Origin: Eubacteriales bacterium
GTDB lineage: Bacteria; Bacillota; Clostridia; Christensenellales; Aristaeellaceae
Length of the DNA stretch: 34,118 nucleotides
NCBI GenBank assembly: GCA_028693055.1
Contig: JAQUWD010000044.1
Location: 1 to 34,118 of the forward strand
Reading direction: 5' to 3'
Shown here: piece after piece, positions 1 through 7,530 of the stretch
Layout of the letters: every line of letters begins with the position of its first letter
Position numbering within the stretch: the stretch's first letter is position 1
The notes under the pieces: model-generated
Database searches by the model: none
What the model was told of the DNA's origin: nothing
What the model saw: only the letters and a program-made list of their open reading frames with translations
Program-made: the position numbers and the translations under genes

Positions 1-41
1 ACAGCAATGTTCCGTGGGTTCGAATCCCACCCGCTCCGCCA
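1..41 (+). tRNA. tRNA-Ser, 3' part only (5' end outside window)
   Basis: The window opens inside a tRNA. The T arm is visible (GTGGG, loop TTCGAAT, CCCAC at about 14-30), followed by the 3' acceptor strand CCGCTCC, discriminator G and an encoded CCA at 39-41. The bases before the T arm can fold as a short extra stem (AACA-type bases around GCAA, then TGTT), which means a long variable arm. A long arm together with G at the discriminator fits tRNA-Ser. The anticodon is not in the window, so the isoacceptor is unknown. An integrase gene lies just downstream, so this 3' end is the likely attachment site. Confidence 0.8.
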
Positions 42-49
42 ATTCCCAC

Positions 50-87
50 GCGGCTTTCCTCGTTTTGAGGGAAGCCGCTTTGCTTTT
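50..87 (+). terminator. Intrinsic terminator of the tRNA
   Basis: A 12-bp stem with one mismatch (GCGGCTTTCCTC / GAGGGAAGCCGC) is followed by a T-rich tract on the plus strand. It sits 8 nt after the tRNA CCA and would end the tRNA transcript. Confidence 0.75.
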
Positions 88-144
88 GACCCACATGATT
101 TCTCACTCGAAAAATCACAAGAGCATAGCCTGCAAACCATTGTG

Positions 145-1389
145 TCATATGCGATTTGAGGCTATTGCAAGTTCTCTCCTGCCACCTTCGTCCGCGCAAT
201 CCATATTGGCTTCTTCACACACTTCAACTGCCTGTAAGGATTGTCCCATTTCCAAGCCATCCAGCATTGCCTGCGCCGAGGTCAGCTTGGAGTTGTAATC
301 CAGATGCGCGTAGATGTTTGCCGTAGTGGAGAAGTCGCTATGCCCCAACCATTCCTGTATCTGCTTCATGGGTACGCCGTTTGCGAGCAACAAGCTCGCG
401 CAGCTATGGCGCAGGTCATGGAAGCGGATTTTGCGAAGGTTGTTGTCTCGCAGGATGCGGGAAAAGCAATCCGTAATGTAGCTAGGTTTTATGATGTTCC
501 CCATCTCGTCCACGCAGATGTAGCCGAAGTACTCCATATTGTAGCAACGTCCGCACATCTTTCGGTGGAACTCCTGATCTGCGTAAAGCGTCAGTAGCCT
601 ATTGCGGAACTCCTTTACCAACGGTAGCGTCCTCATGCTGGACTTTGTTTTTGTCCTGTCGGCGATCACCATGATCTGCTTACCATCCAGATTGCAGGTT
701 GTAAGCGTATGGCGTACCGTGAGGGTATTGTTGGTGAAATCAATCGCATCCCACTTTAGACCTAGAATTTCGCTTCGCCGCAGACCGTAGAACGCACCCA
801 GCATGACGATCAACTGGAGCTTCGTGCCCTCGGCGGCTTTAAACAGCTTGTGCATTTCGTCCTTGTCGTAGAAGCTGCCGATGAAGCGCTCCTTTCTTGG
901 ACGATCAATCTTATCCGCAGGATTGGAGGCAATCAGGTCGGTCTTGACGGCATATTTGAGCGCCTTGTGGATAATCGCGTGGTAATGGATGACGGTGTTC
1001 GCACTCACCCGCTCAAGCTGCTTGGTGTAGAAGGTTTGAATGTCCGTTGCTTGCAACCCGCTCAGCGTTTTTTGATTTGCCTTGAAATAGGGAAGAATCG
1101 CGCCTCTTGACAATTCGCTATAGGAAGCGTAGGTCGTTAGCGCCACGGTGTTTTTGGTAATCGCCAACCATTGCTCCAAATAGGTTGCAAAGAGCGTGTC
1201 CTTTTCCGGTGGGGTTTCCGGCACAAAACTAACCCTTGCATCACGCAGCAGTTCTTCCGCTTTTTTCTTGTTGCCTTTCACGGGCAAGCCTGTGGGAATC
1301 CATTTTGTCGCGCGTTTACCCGTAACGTCGTTAAAGCTCAGTACGATGTAGAAAAGTCCCTTCTTTTCCTGTAAGTGTCCGGCTACCAT
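145..1389 (-). CDS. Tyrosine recombinase/integrase of an integrative element
   Basis: This is a 414-aa phage/ICE-type integrase that would cut and rejoin DNA at the attachment site. An N-terminal AP2-like DNA-binding part (about 1-60) is followed by a SAM-like core-binding domain (about 65-150) and the catalytic domain. The catalytic residues are visible: Arg in GLRRSEI (about 204), the Lys of the TKTKSS hairpin (about 249), HDLRH (about 324-328), His in LGH (about 350) and the nucleophile Tyr in NIYAHL (about 360). I chose the ATG at 1389 because GAGGAGG lies at correct spacing; the longer frame has no ribosome site. All key residues are present, so the enzyme may be active. It ends about 100 bp from the tRNA, the usual place for an integrase of a tRNA-targeting element. 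Confidence 0.93.
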   Translation of the reverse strand: MVAGHLQEKKGLFYIVLSFNDVTGKRATKWIPTGLPVKGNKKKAEELLRDARVSFVPETPPEKDTLFATYLEQWLAITKNTVALTTYASYSELSRGAILPYFKANQKTLSGLQATDIQTFYTKQLERVSANTVIHYHAIIHKALKYAVKTDLIASNPADKIDRPRKERFIGSFYDKDEMHKLFKAAEGTKLQLIVMLGAFYGLRRSEILGLKWDAIDFTNNTLTVRHTLTTCNLDGKQIMVIADRTKTKSSMRTLPLVKEFRNRLLTLYADQEFHRKMCGRCYNMEYFGYICVDEMGNIIKPSYITDCFSRILRDNNLRKIRFHDLRHSCASLLLANGVPMKQIQEWLGHSDFSTTANIYAHLDYNSKLTSAQAMLDGLEMGQSLQAVEVCEEANMDCADEGGRRELAIASNRI

Positions 1390-1476
1390 CCACAAAACCT
1401 CCTCTATTGGCAGCCATTGAAAAATCACCCGCTGACGGAACTATCATATCGCGAGCTTTTTTCATTAGCAAGGATG

Positions 1477-1704
1477 TCAAATCGCAGAACTGGTTTTTGT
1501 ACCAATCTGGAGGTAAGTAAGAAGGTGCGCTTTGGGGATACGATAACAACGCCCGATTTTCATATAAGTGATCGCTCCGTTTTGCAGGAGCTTATAGCCT
1601 GTCTTTTTACTCACGCCTAATGCGTCAGACATTTGGTTGATGTCCATTACATCGGGATAATCCTTGAGCATTACGGTATAAGCGTCTTTTGTGGAAAGAT
1701 TCAA
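1477..1704 (-). CDS. Excisionase-like helix-turn-helix protein
   Basis: This 75-aa protein has a MerR/excisionase-type winged helix (HTH_17 family), seen in the INQMSDALGVSKKTGYKLLQ core followed by the wing IGRCYRIPKAHL. Such proteins bind the arms of the attachment site and steer the integrase towards excision. The start is a TTG with AGAAGGGA upstream; the first in-frame ATG (residue 12) has no ribosome site. It lies just upstream of the integrase on the same strand and is probably co-transcribed with it. A 12-bp inverted repeat immediately upstream may be its operator. Confidence 0.8.
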   Translation of the reverse strand: MNLSTKDAYTVMLKDYPDVMDINQMSDALGVSKKTGYKLLQNGAITYMKIGRCYRIPKAHLLTYLQIGTKTSSAI

Positions 1705-2150
1705 AGATTTCCCTTCTTTCTGATACGTTTGGATGGCTCCAATCGCTCAAAGCCATCCAAACGAAAAAGTGTTGATTGCCGTATTTGCCACGCACCCCGG
1801 CACGGGGATGCTACAGGCTGCGAATGGCTTGTTCGCATCATAGTCCTGCCTGTACCGCCGCCTCCGTTGGTTAACGCATACTGCAGGAACTCCCCCTCTA
1901 GTCTGTGGGAGGCTGTGAAGAAGTATCATTATGCCCGTGCGGAATCATCGCGCTTTGCTTGCCACAGCAAAGTCAACAAGTTGCGTTTATCGCTCGGCCT
2001 ATGCCATCATCGCGCCGCCCTGTCTGCCGCTCCACCACACGGGGGTTGTACCTGTAACATCGACTATTTAATTATCAAGTTCCGGGAGAAGACTCACAAA
2101 AGTTCCTCTCACATACCTGTGACAAAAAAAGAACTAAAATTAACCCCCTA
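1705..2150. other. Intergenic stretch with a perfect 12-bp inverted repeat
   Basis: About 445 bp separate the excisionase and the sigma-like gene. I see no convincing gene. The one structured part is CGTTTGGATGGC at 1726-1737 and its exact complement at 1752-1763, separated by 14 bases. It lies about 22 bp upstream of the excisionase start, so it may be an operator or a recombinase-binding site. The rest has weak open frames on both strands without ribosome sites and may be decayed element sequence. Confidence 0.5.
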
Positions 2151-2573
2151 TCAAAAATTTTGTTTCAGATACCGTCCCATCCGTTGCAGACCACGAACAA
2201 TGGAACTGTTTACGGCAACGGTGCTGATCCTTTCCGCACGCGCTATATCGGCTTGGCTCATGCCCATGATGAAGTGAGCATATACCCGCTTCGCTTGCTT
2301 GTCAGGTAGAGCAGAGATGGCTTCGTGAAGCTGCTGGCGAGTGAGCTTACGCTCGTAGACTTCGTCAGGGGTTGTGCAGGAAAAAATCGCATCGTTTTCA
2401 ATACCGTCGCCAATATCTAGCGAATAATGTGCGCGGTAACGGTTCAGTTTCCTACGATGAGATTTCTCGTTCTGCTCCCATTGATGCAGCTGCTCTGCAA
2501 CTTCCTCTGTGACCTCAACAAACATATCGTTTGGATAAATCGGGTAATAATCCCGCAAATTGATTTGTATCAT
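2151..2573 (-). CDS. Sigma-70-like regulator of an integrative element
   Basis: This 140-aa protein resembles the small sigma-like regulators of Firmicutes conjugative transposons. The C-terminal half has a region-4-type helix-turn-helix: RQQLHEAISALPDKQAKRV, then GMSQADIARAERISTVAVNSS, then a basic end. There is no clear region 2, as usual in this group. The ATG at 2573 follows GGGAGG at good spacing; the longer upstream frame crosses an inverted repeat and has no ribosome site. It probably activates genes of the element, now represented only by the integrase and excisionase. No partner genes remain between it and the glycerate operon. Confidence 0.8.
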   Translation of the reverse strand: MIQINLRDYYPIYPNDMFVEVTEEVAEQLHQWEQNEKSHRRKLNRYRAHYSLDIGDGIENDAIFSCTTPDEVYERKLTRQQLHEAISALPDKQAKRVYAHFIMGMSQADIARAERISTVAVNSSIVRGLQRMGRYLKQNF

Positions 2574-2650
2574 GCCTATGTCCTCCCTATTGCTTTTTGA
2601 AATGAGAAAAGCAACAGGGATGGGCGGCGAGCGGCATTTAGGTACGCAAG

Positions 2651-2685
2651 AAATAAAACCACACGAGATACACTCGCATGGTTTT
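2651..2685 (-). terminator. Terminator after the glycerate kinase operon
   Basis: Read on the minus strand, AAAACCATGCGAG pairs with CTCGTGTGGTTTT (two mismatches) and runs into TTTTATTT. It lies about 140 bp past the glycerate kinase stop and upstream of the sigma-like gene. Confidence 0.55.
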
Positions 2686-2827
2686 AGCAAAGCATAATGA
2701 TGATTAAAAACAAGAATGCTTTATCAGTTTGTATATAGGATCGTAGGACAGTACAATCACCGAGAACACTAAAGCCATATGTTTGTTCAAAAGCATTCGA
2801 CAAGAAGCAAGAAAACGCAATATTTGT

Positions 2828-3958
2828 TTAGCATGGAATTCCTGTGCAAGCACAACGTACAACGTCTTGAGTAGTAGCAAATAGATTTTCCTTTGAATGA
2901 AGGATAGCTTGCTCGTAAGCCATCGGCGAACGATTGATGCTGAATACAGCCGTAACGCCTTGGTGATAAGCCTGCGAAATATCATCAGCGATACTGCCAA
3001 CAATCGCGATAACAGGTTTGCCTTGTGAATGGCGGGCTACACCAATAACGACTTTGCCGCGCAAGCTCTGTCCATCCAAGCGACCCTCACCCGTCAAGAC
3101 AAGGGATGCATCGCTTACCAGTTCATCAAAGTGTACAACATCCAGTACAGTGTCAATACCCATCTGTAATTGACCGCCCAGAAAAGCCACAGCGCCCGCC
3201 CCCATACCTCCGGCTGCGCCACCACCAGGCATAGCGAGAACATCGCACGCCACATCGCGCGAGATCATCTGTGCCATGTGATGCAAACCGTTGTCTAGTC
3301 GCTCAATCATGGCAGCATCCGCCCCTTTTTGCGGTCCAAAAATGGCAGATGCACCCTGCAAGCCGCAAAGAGGATTGTCGATATCGCACATTACGCGAAA
3401 ATGGCAACCGTCAACCAACGGATTACGACGCGACATGTCAATGCGGGATATGCGATTGAGCGTTTTTCCCACCGGCACAAAAGGCTGCTCTGCCTCATCC
3501 AGAAATTGAACGCCAAGCGCTGCTGCCATGCCGCACCCACCATCGTTGGTTGCGCTACCTCCCAGCCCAAGAATGATTTCCTTTGCGCTGTGCTCAAGGG
3601 CATGGGCGATCAATTCACCAACGCCGAAAGTTGTGGTTGCTTCGGCATTTCGGTTCTCCCCGACCATCGGCAACCCTGCGGCTGCCGCCATTTCAACGAC
3701 AGCGGTCGTTGCATTCAATCGTCCGTAAGCTGCTGTAAGGGTTTCACCGTAAGGACCTTTCACCTGTACGTTAATCCTTTCGCCGCCAACGGCTTGCAAA
3801 AAAGCATCTACGGTTCCCTCTCCGCCATCCGCTACAGGAATGGATACAATTTCTGCGTCTGGTTGGAGCGAACAAATCGCTTTAGACATGATTTCACAGA
3901 TTTCTGATGCGTTTAGCGTTCCCTTAAAAGAATCGGGAATCAAAACATACTTCTTCAT
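2828..3958 (-). CDS. glxK: Glycerate kinase
   Basis: This 376-aa protein has the full length and fold signature of the GarK/GlxK family, which phosphorylates D-glycerate with ATP, usually to 2-phosphoglycerate. Recognisable family blocks are PDSFKGTLNA at the N-terminus, VADGGEGT (about 43-50), GLGGSATNDGG (about 131-141), GGGAAGGMGAG (about 245-255) and LTGEGRLD near residue 290. Its ATG overlaps the stop of the MBL gene (ATGA), so the two are probably coupled in translation. It is the last gene of the minus-strand operon, and with the hydroxyacid dehydrogenase it would carry hydroxypyruvate or tartronate semialdehyde into glycolysis. Confidence 0.95.
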   Translation of the reverse strand: MKKYVLIPDSFKGTLNASEICEIMSKAICSLQPDAEIVSIPVADGGEGTVDAFLQAVGGERINVQVKGPYGETLTAAYGRLNATTAVVEMAAAAGLPMVGENRNAEATTTFGVGELIAHALEHSAKEIILGLGGSATNDGGCGMAAALGVQFLDEAEQPFVPVGKTLNRISRIDMSRRNPLVDGCHFRVMCDIDNPLCGLQGASAIFGPQKGADAAMIERLDNGLHHMAQMISRDVACDVLAMPGGGAAGGMGAGAVAFLGGQLQMGIDTVLDVVHFDELVSDASLVLTGEGRLDGQSLRGKVVIGVARHSQGKPVIAIVGSIADDISQAYHQGVTAVFSINRSPMAYEQAILHSKENLFATTQDVVRCACTGIPC

Positions 3959-4773
3959 GATGGCTTATCCTCCAACAGAATTTCGTCAAGATCATTAGGA
4001 ACATAGAGTGCTCCGGTGTAGAAAGCTTTGCCCTCCTCAGTGTATAGCTTTTTACGTTGCAGAATCTGCGTATCCTCGGTATGCCACAGCACTAGATTTT
4101 TTATATGCAATGATTGCGCTAGCTCGCACGCATCCTTCACCGTGCTATGATGCTTCTCATAGGGCTTGAATCGTTCGCGTTCTGCATATAGACAAAACGC
4201 TTCGCACAATACCCAATCAGCATTTTGTGGATTTGCGCGACAGGCGGGATTGTAGGGTTCATCTCCTAGGAAGATCAGCACCTCCCCATTTTCAAGGATC
4301 ATACGAAACCCAAATTGCAGCAGCTTTGTCGAGCCAATATCAAAAAAGGTGAAGGCACGGCCGCAAAGGGCAGCCTGCTTGCCATCGTGCAAGGCTACGA
4401 ATAGAATTTGTGTTCCGATCAACTTCACGAATTTGCTTTGTAGCATCAACTCTGCCATCATTTTTAGTCCGTGAAGCACACTTTGATGCGCATAGATATG
4501 CAAGACGCCGTCGTACTTATCATTTAGCATCATCGTGGCAATTTTCCGCAGTACCCATACAGCGCCTGTCAAATGGTCACAATGCGCATGTGTAATCACA
4601 AAATCGTGAATGCTTGTCCAGTCGATCTTTGCGCGTTCTATTTGTGCAAGAATACCGTTTCCGCCGCCGGCATCCACCAGCACCGTACCTTGCTCGTTAT
4701 TTAAGGCAAAGCAGGTATTGTAGCAGTGAGTGACCATAGCGTTTCCCGTGCCCAAAGCAATCAGCTTTTCCAT
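3955..4773 (-). CDS. MBL-fold metallohydrolase, RNase Z-like
   Basis: This 272-aa metallo-beta-lactamase-fold protein has the metal-binding motif HAHCDH at 62-67, a later GDEP that supplies a bridging Asp, and a C-terminal His in LWHTED (about 235). The opening GTGNA and the overall pattern resemble the RNase Z/arylsulfatase-like branch. The substrate is unknown. Position in the operon suggests hydrolysis of a lactone or ester intermediate of the sugar-acid pathway, which is inference only. It overlaps glxK by 4 nt. AAGGAG-type bases precede the ATG, and a terminator-like hairpin lies directly upstream. Confidence 0.85.
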   Translation of the reverse strand: MEKLIALGTGNAMVTHCYNTCFALNNEQGTVLVDAGGGNGILAQIERAKIDWTSIHDFVITHAHCDHLTGAVWVLRKIATMMLNDKYDGVLHIYAHQSVLHGLKMMAELMLQSKFVKLIGTQILFVALHDGKQAALCGRAFTFFDIGSTKLLQFGFRMILENGEVLIFLGDEPYNPACRANPQNADWVLCEAFCLYAERERFKPYEKHHSTVKDACELAQSLHIKNLVLWHTEDTQILQRKKLYTEEGKAFYTGALYVPNDLDEILLEDKPS

Positions 4774-4787
4774 GAACCTTCTCCTTC

Positions 4788-4821
4788 AAAAAAGGCAGGA
4801 GCATTGACGCTTCCTGCCTTT
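4788..4821 (-). terminator. Internal terminator/attenuator between Dabb and MBL genes
   Basis: On the minus strand, AAAGGCAGGAAGC pairs with GCTCCTGCCTTT (one bulge) and is followed by a T6 run. It ends about 15 nt before the MBL start codon, so it would reduce or control expression of the last two genes. Confidence 0.7.
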
Positions 4822-4832
4822 GATTGACATGA

Positions 4833-5123
4833 TTACAGGTCAAAATCCACCACAATGCGGTGGTCAATGACTTCAAAAACGAATTCACGAACTGCTAGAT
4901 GCAGCGGATGAGCAAGGTACGCTTGCAACGCTTCGTTACTCTCAAAAGTCTGTGAAAGACCCAGCTCGTAAAAATCCTTCTCGTTATTGGTGTTGATTCC
5001 CGTTTCGCAGGTGACGCATCCCGGTATTTTTGAGCTAATATCTTGAAACCGCAATGCCAGCTTGCAAGCATTTTTCATAGCATTCTCCGGCTTCATCTTA
5101 AAACAGACCACATGTTTAATCAT
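4833..5123 (-). CDS. Dabb-family (stress-responsive A/B barrel) protein
   Basis: This 96-aa protein matches the Dabb (Stress-responsive A/B barrel) domain: MIKHVVCFKMK at the start, then a central helix and the closing VVDFDL. Members are small dimeric ferredoxin-like barrels, and several act as lyases, cyclases or decarboxylases; many have unknown substrates. I place the start at the ATG at 5123, which follows AGAAGG; the upstream start adds six residues inside that ribosome site. It begins only 2 nt after the stop of the dehydrogenase, so it is in the same operon. Confidence 0.85.
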   Translation of the reverse strand: MIKHVVCFKMKPENAMKNACKLALRFQDISSKIPGCVTCETGINTNNEKDFYELGLSQTFESNEALQAYLAHPLHLAVREFVFEVIDHRIVVDFDL

Positions 5124-5125
5124 CG

Positions 5126-6088
5126 TTATGCCTTCTTCCATACATTGTTGACAATCACACCGCCCGTAAAGCTGCGCAGGTTCTCAACAGCAATATTCAT
5201 CAGACGTTGACGGCTTTCCTTAGGTGCCCAAGCAATATGCGGTGTGAGCAGGCAATTTTTTGCTTTCAGCAGTACGTTGTCCGTTTGAATCGGCTCGGTG
5301 GAAACCACATCCAATGCCGCGCCGCCGACCTTGCCGCTTTCCAGCGCTTCAACCAGATCCTGCTCGATGACCAGCGGACCGCGAGAGGCGTTTAGAATCA
5401 GCACGCCGTCCTTCATCTTTTCAATATTTGCCTTGCAAATGATTCCTTGCGTATCCGCAAACAAAGGGCAATGCAGGGAAATTACATCAGAGCGAGCCAA
5501 AAGCTCATCCAGCGTTACATAGTTAGCCAAAGCTTTGCCGCTCTCGCTTTGGTAAGCGTCAAATGCCAGAATTTCCATTCCAAGCGCCTTAGCAATGACA
5601 GCTGTTGCCTGACCAATACGACCGAAACCGATAATGCCCATCGTTTTGCCTGCCAATTCCATCAGCGGGAAATTCCAATAGCACCAATCCGCATTGCTCG
5701 TCCACTCTCCGCGATGCACGCTATCGCTATGAGCGCCAATATGATGGCACAACTCCAAAAGAAGCGCGATGGTGAACTGTGCAACCGCCGTGGTGCCATA
5801 GGTGGGAATGTTGCAAACCGGAATATCCCGTTCTTTTGCGGCTTCCACATCCACCACATTGTAGCCCGTGGCCAGCACCCCGATGAAGCGAAGCGTATCA
5901 CATGCTTGAATAGACTCTTGGGTCATGGGCGTTTTATTTGTGAACACGGCTTCTGCACCCGCGATACGATCTGCAACCAGCTCCTTAGGCGTGCGGTCAT
6001 AGACCGTTACCTCGCCTAGCGCCTCAAGAGCCTTCCACGAGAGATCGCCGGGATTCAGGGTATATCCGTCCAATACAACGATTTTCAT
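5126..6088 (-). CDS. D-2-hydroxyacid dehydrogenase (probable hydroxypyruvate reductase)
   Basis: This 320-aa NAD(P)-dependent enzyme belongs to the D-2-hydroxyacid dehydrogenase family. The Rossmann motif GFGRIGQ lies at about 154-160, the catalytic Arg in NASRGP near 236, an Asp/Glu pair in ALDVVSTEP and the catalytic His in LTPHIAW near 283. The closest family pattern is glycerate dehydrogenase/hydroxypyruvate reductase, which agrees with glycerate kinase in the operon. The start overlaps the transketolase stop (ATGA). Strict substrate identity cannot be read from sequence. Confidence 0.92.
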   Translation of the reverse strand: MKIVVLDGYTLNPGDLSWKALEALGEVTVYDRTPKELVADRIAGAEAVFTNKTPMTQESIQACDTLRFIGVLATGYNVVDVEAAKERDIPVCNIPTYGTTAVAQFTIALLLELCHHIGAHSDSVHRGEWTSNADWCYWNFPLMELAGKTMGIIGFGRIGQATAVIAKALGMEILAFDAYQSESGKALANYVTLDELLARSDVISLHCPLFADTQGIICKANIEKMKDGVLILNASRGPLVIEQDLVEALESGKVGGAALDVVSTEPIQTDNVLLKAKNCLLTPHIAWAPKESRQRLMNIAVENLRSFTGGVIVNNVWKKA

Positions 6089-7032
6089 GCGTTTCCCTCC
6101 ATGAGCTGTTTGCAGGCCTGCATGATAGCTTCCTTCGTAATGCCGTTTTTCTCAAGCAAGCGTTCGTAGGGGGCGGACTCGCCAAAGCAATCTGGAATGC
6201 CGATGCGTTTCACCTTCGCGTTGCCCATCTCGGCAACTACCTCGCAAACCGCGCTTCCTAGGCCGTTGATAATGTTATGATCCTCAACCGTGACAATTCC
6301 TTTGGTTTGGTTCGCAGCGGCTTTGACGGCTTCCACATCAAGGGGCTTAATCGTGTGCATATCCAGCAAGCGGACGGACACGCCTTGTTGGGTCAGTTCT
6401 TCGGCAGCCGCAAGCGCCACAGACATAATATCACCGTTAGCGATGATGGTCACGTCTTTTCCATCCCGCAGCAGCTTCGCTTTTCCCAGCTCAAATTCTT
6501 CGTTTTCATCGTAAATCATAGGGATAGCGTCACGGGTAAAGCGCAGATAAACAGGCCCATTGTGCTGAGCGGCAGCGCGTACCAACTTACGCGTGGAATG
6601 ATAATCGCAGCCCATAACAACCGTCATATTGGGAATGGTGCGCAGAATTCCCATGTCCTCGATGCCTTGATGGCTTGCGCCGTCATTGGCCGGGGTTAAT
6701 CCACCATGCGAACAGGCAATCTTGACGTTAAGCTTCGGGTAACAAATTTCTTGGCGAATCTGCTCGCTCATACGCATACTGCCAAACACCGCATAGGTGG
6801 TCACAAAAGGGATTTTTCCACATGTTGCCAATCCAGCAGCAACGCCACAGGCATTCTGTTCTGCAATGCCCACGTTGACGTGCTGATTGGGAAGCTCTTG
6901 TGAGAAAGGAACGGTTTTGCAGGACTTGCCAATATCGCAATCCACTATATAAATATCGGGGTTTTCCTTGCCGAGCACCAGAATCTCGTCGCCATAAGCA
7001 TCACGGGTCGGCAATGCCTTCATTTCACTCAT
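6085..7032 (-). CDS. Transketolase, C-terminal subunit
   Basis: This 315-aa protein is the C-terminal half of a split transketolase: pyrimidine-binding domain followed by the C-terminal transketolase domain. The conserved glutamate of thiamine diphosphate activation is in HVNVGIAEQNA (about 51-61). The SHGGLTPANDGASHQGIEDM block and YLRFTRD are typical of this half. It needs the N-terminal subunit for activity, and that partner is truncated directly upstream. Its ATG overlaps that partner's stop (ATGA). Unless another N-subunit exists elsewhere in the genome, the protein is likely non-functional. Confidence 0.93.
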   Translation of the reverse strand: MSEMKALPTRDAYGDEILVLGKENPDIYIVDCDIGKSCKTVPFSQELPNQHVNVGIAEQNACGVAAGLATCGKIPFVTTYAVFGSMRMSEQIRQEICYPKLNVKIACSHGGLTPANDGASHQGIEDMGILRTIPNMTVVMGCDYHSTRKLVRAAAQHNGPVYLRFTRDAIPMIYDENEEFELGKAKLLRDGKDVTIIANGDIMSVALAAAEELTQQGVSVRLLDMHTIKPLDVEAVKAAANQTKGIVTVEDHNIINGLGSAVCEVVAEMGNAKVKRIGIPDCFGESAPYERLLEKNGITKEAIMQACKQLMEGNA

Positions 7033-7247
7033 TGCAGTCCCTCCTCCACTTCTGCCATTGCTTGTGCGTATTGTTCATCATTGGGAGCCATACCGTGCCA
7101 CATCACAACGTTCTCCATGAAGGAAACGCCCTTGCCCTTCACCGTTTTCATAACGATGCAGTGCGGTTTGCCGCTGTTGCTGTTGCGCACAGCGTCCAGC
7201 GCGTCTAAAATCTCTTCCATAGAAAACAATGTTCTGTACTTCTGCAA
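7029..7247 (-). pseudogene. Transketolase N-terminal subunit, 5'-truncated
   Basis: Only the last 65 or so residues of a protein normally about 270-280 aa long remain. The recognisable part runs from SMEEILDALDAVRNS through VMKTVKGKGVSFMENVVMWHG to the stop. The thiamine diphosphate-binding GDG...N region is gone. Homology begins at about 7221. Upstream, the sequence changes into the start of an unrelated secreted protein in another reading frame. No ribosome site fits the TTG at 7247. Translational coupling to the next gene (ATGA overlap) is kept. Confidence 0.85.
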
Positions 7248-7332
7248 TCGCCCCCATTTGAATGCCCAGTGTCAAGCTTAGTACCAGTAGAATAGCTAAG
7301 AGTTTTCCCGTTGTCGATCTGCTTTTCCCCAT
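7221..7332 (-). pseudogene. Start of a secreted substrate-binding-type protein, signal peptide only
   Basis: An ATG at 7332 follows a perfect AAGGAGG and a strong promoter. It encodes a signal peptide: basic MGKSRSTTGK, then a hydrophobic LLAILLVLSLTLGI stretch, then a cleavage-like GAIAEVQ. After about 35 residues the frame enters the transketolase gene out of register and reads nonsense to 7078. The layout suggests the first gene of the operon was a solute-binding protein for a transporter and that a deletion joined it to the transketolase. The original protein family cannot be determined from the signal peptide. Confidence 0.7.
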
Positions 7333-7377
7333 TTTGTAATTCCTCCTTTTTAGTTGTCTGCCGGTTCTTTGGGCTTA

Positions 7378-7406
7378 AGTATAACATGCACAAAAAATAA
7401 TATCAA
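7378..7406 (-). promoter_or_regulatory. Sigma-A promoter of the sugar-acid operon
   Basis: On the minus strand, TTGATA, a 17-nt spacer and TATACT lie about 46 nt upstream of the ATG at 7332. It faces away from the GntR gene, and AT-rich palindromic sequence between the two promoters is a likely operator region. Confidence 0.75.
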
Positions 7407-7471
7407 GTATTTTTATAGTATTTTATAAATTATTTTATCAATATTCATACAATCCTTCTAACGAATGAAAT

Positions 7472-7500
7472 TTGACAGAATAATATTGATGTGGTATTTT
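7472..7500 (+). promoter_or_regulatory. Sigma-A promoter of the GntR regulator
   Basis: TTGACA, a 17-nt spacer and TATTTT lie 30 nt upstream of the GntR start codon. Because it sits back to back with the operon promoter, one regulator-binding site could control both. Confidence 0.75.
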
Positions 7501-7530
7501 ATAAGTGCTTTTATAAAGGAGGACAACGTC

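Noticed and set aside
1633-2277. Long plus-strand open frame over the xis/sigma gap
   Set aside because: It overlaps real minus-strand genes, has no ribosome site and translates to no recognisable protein.
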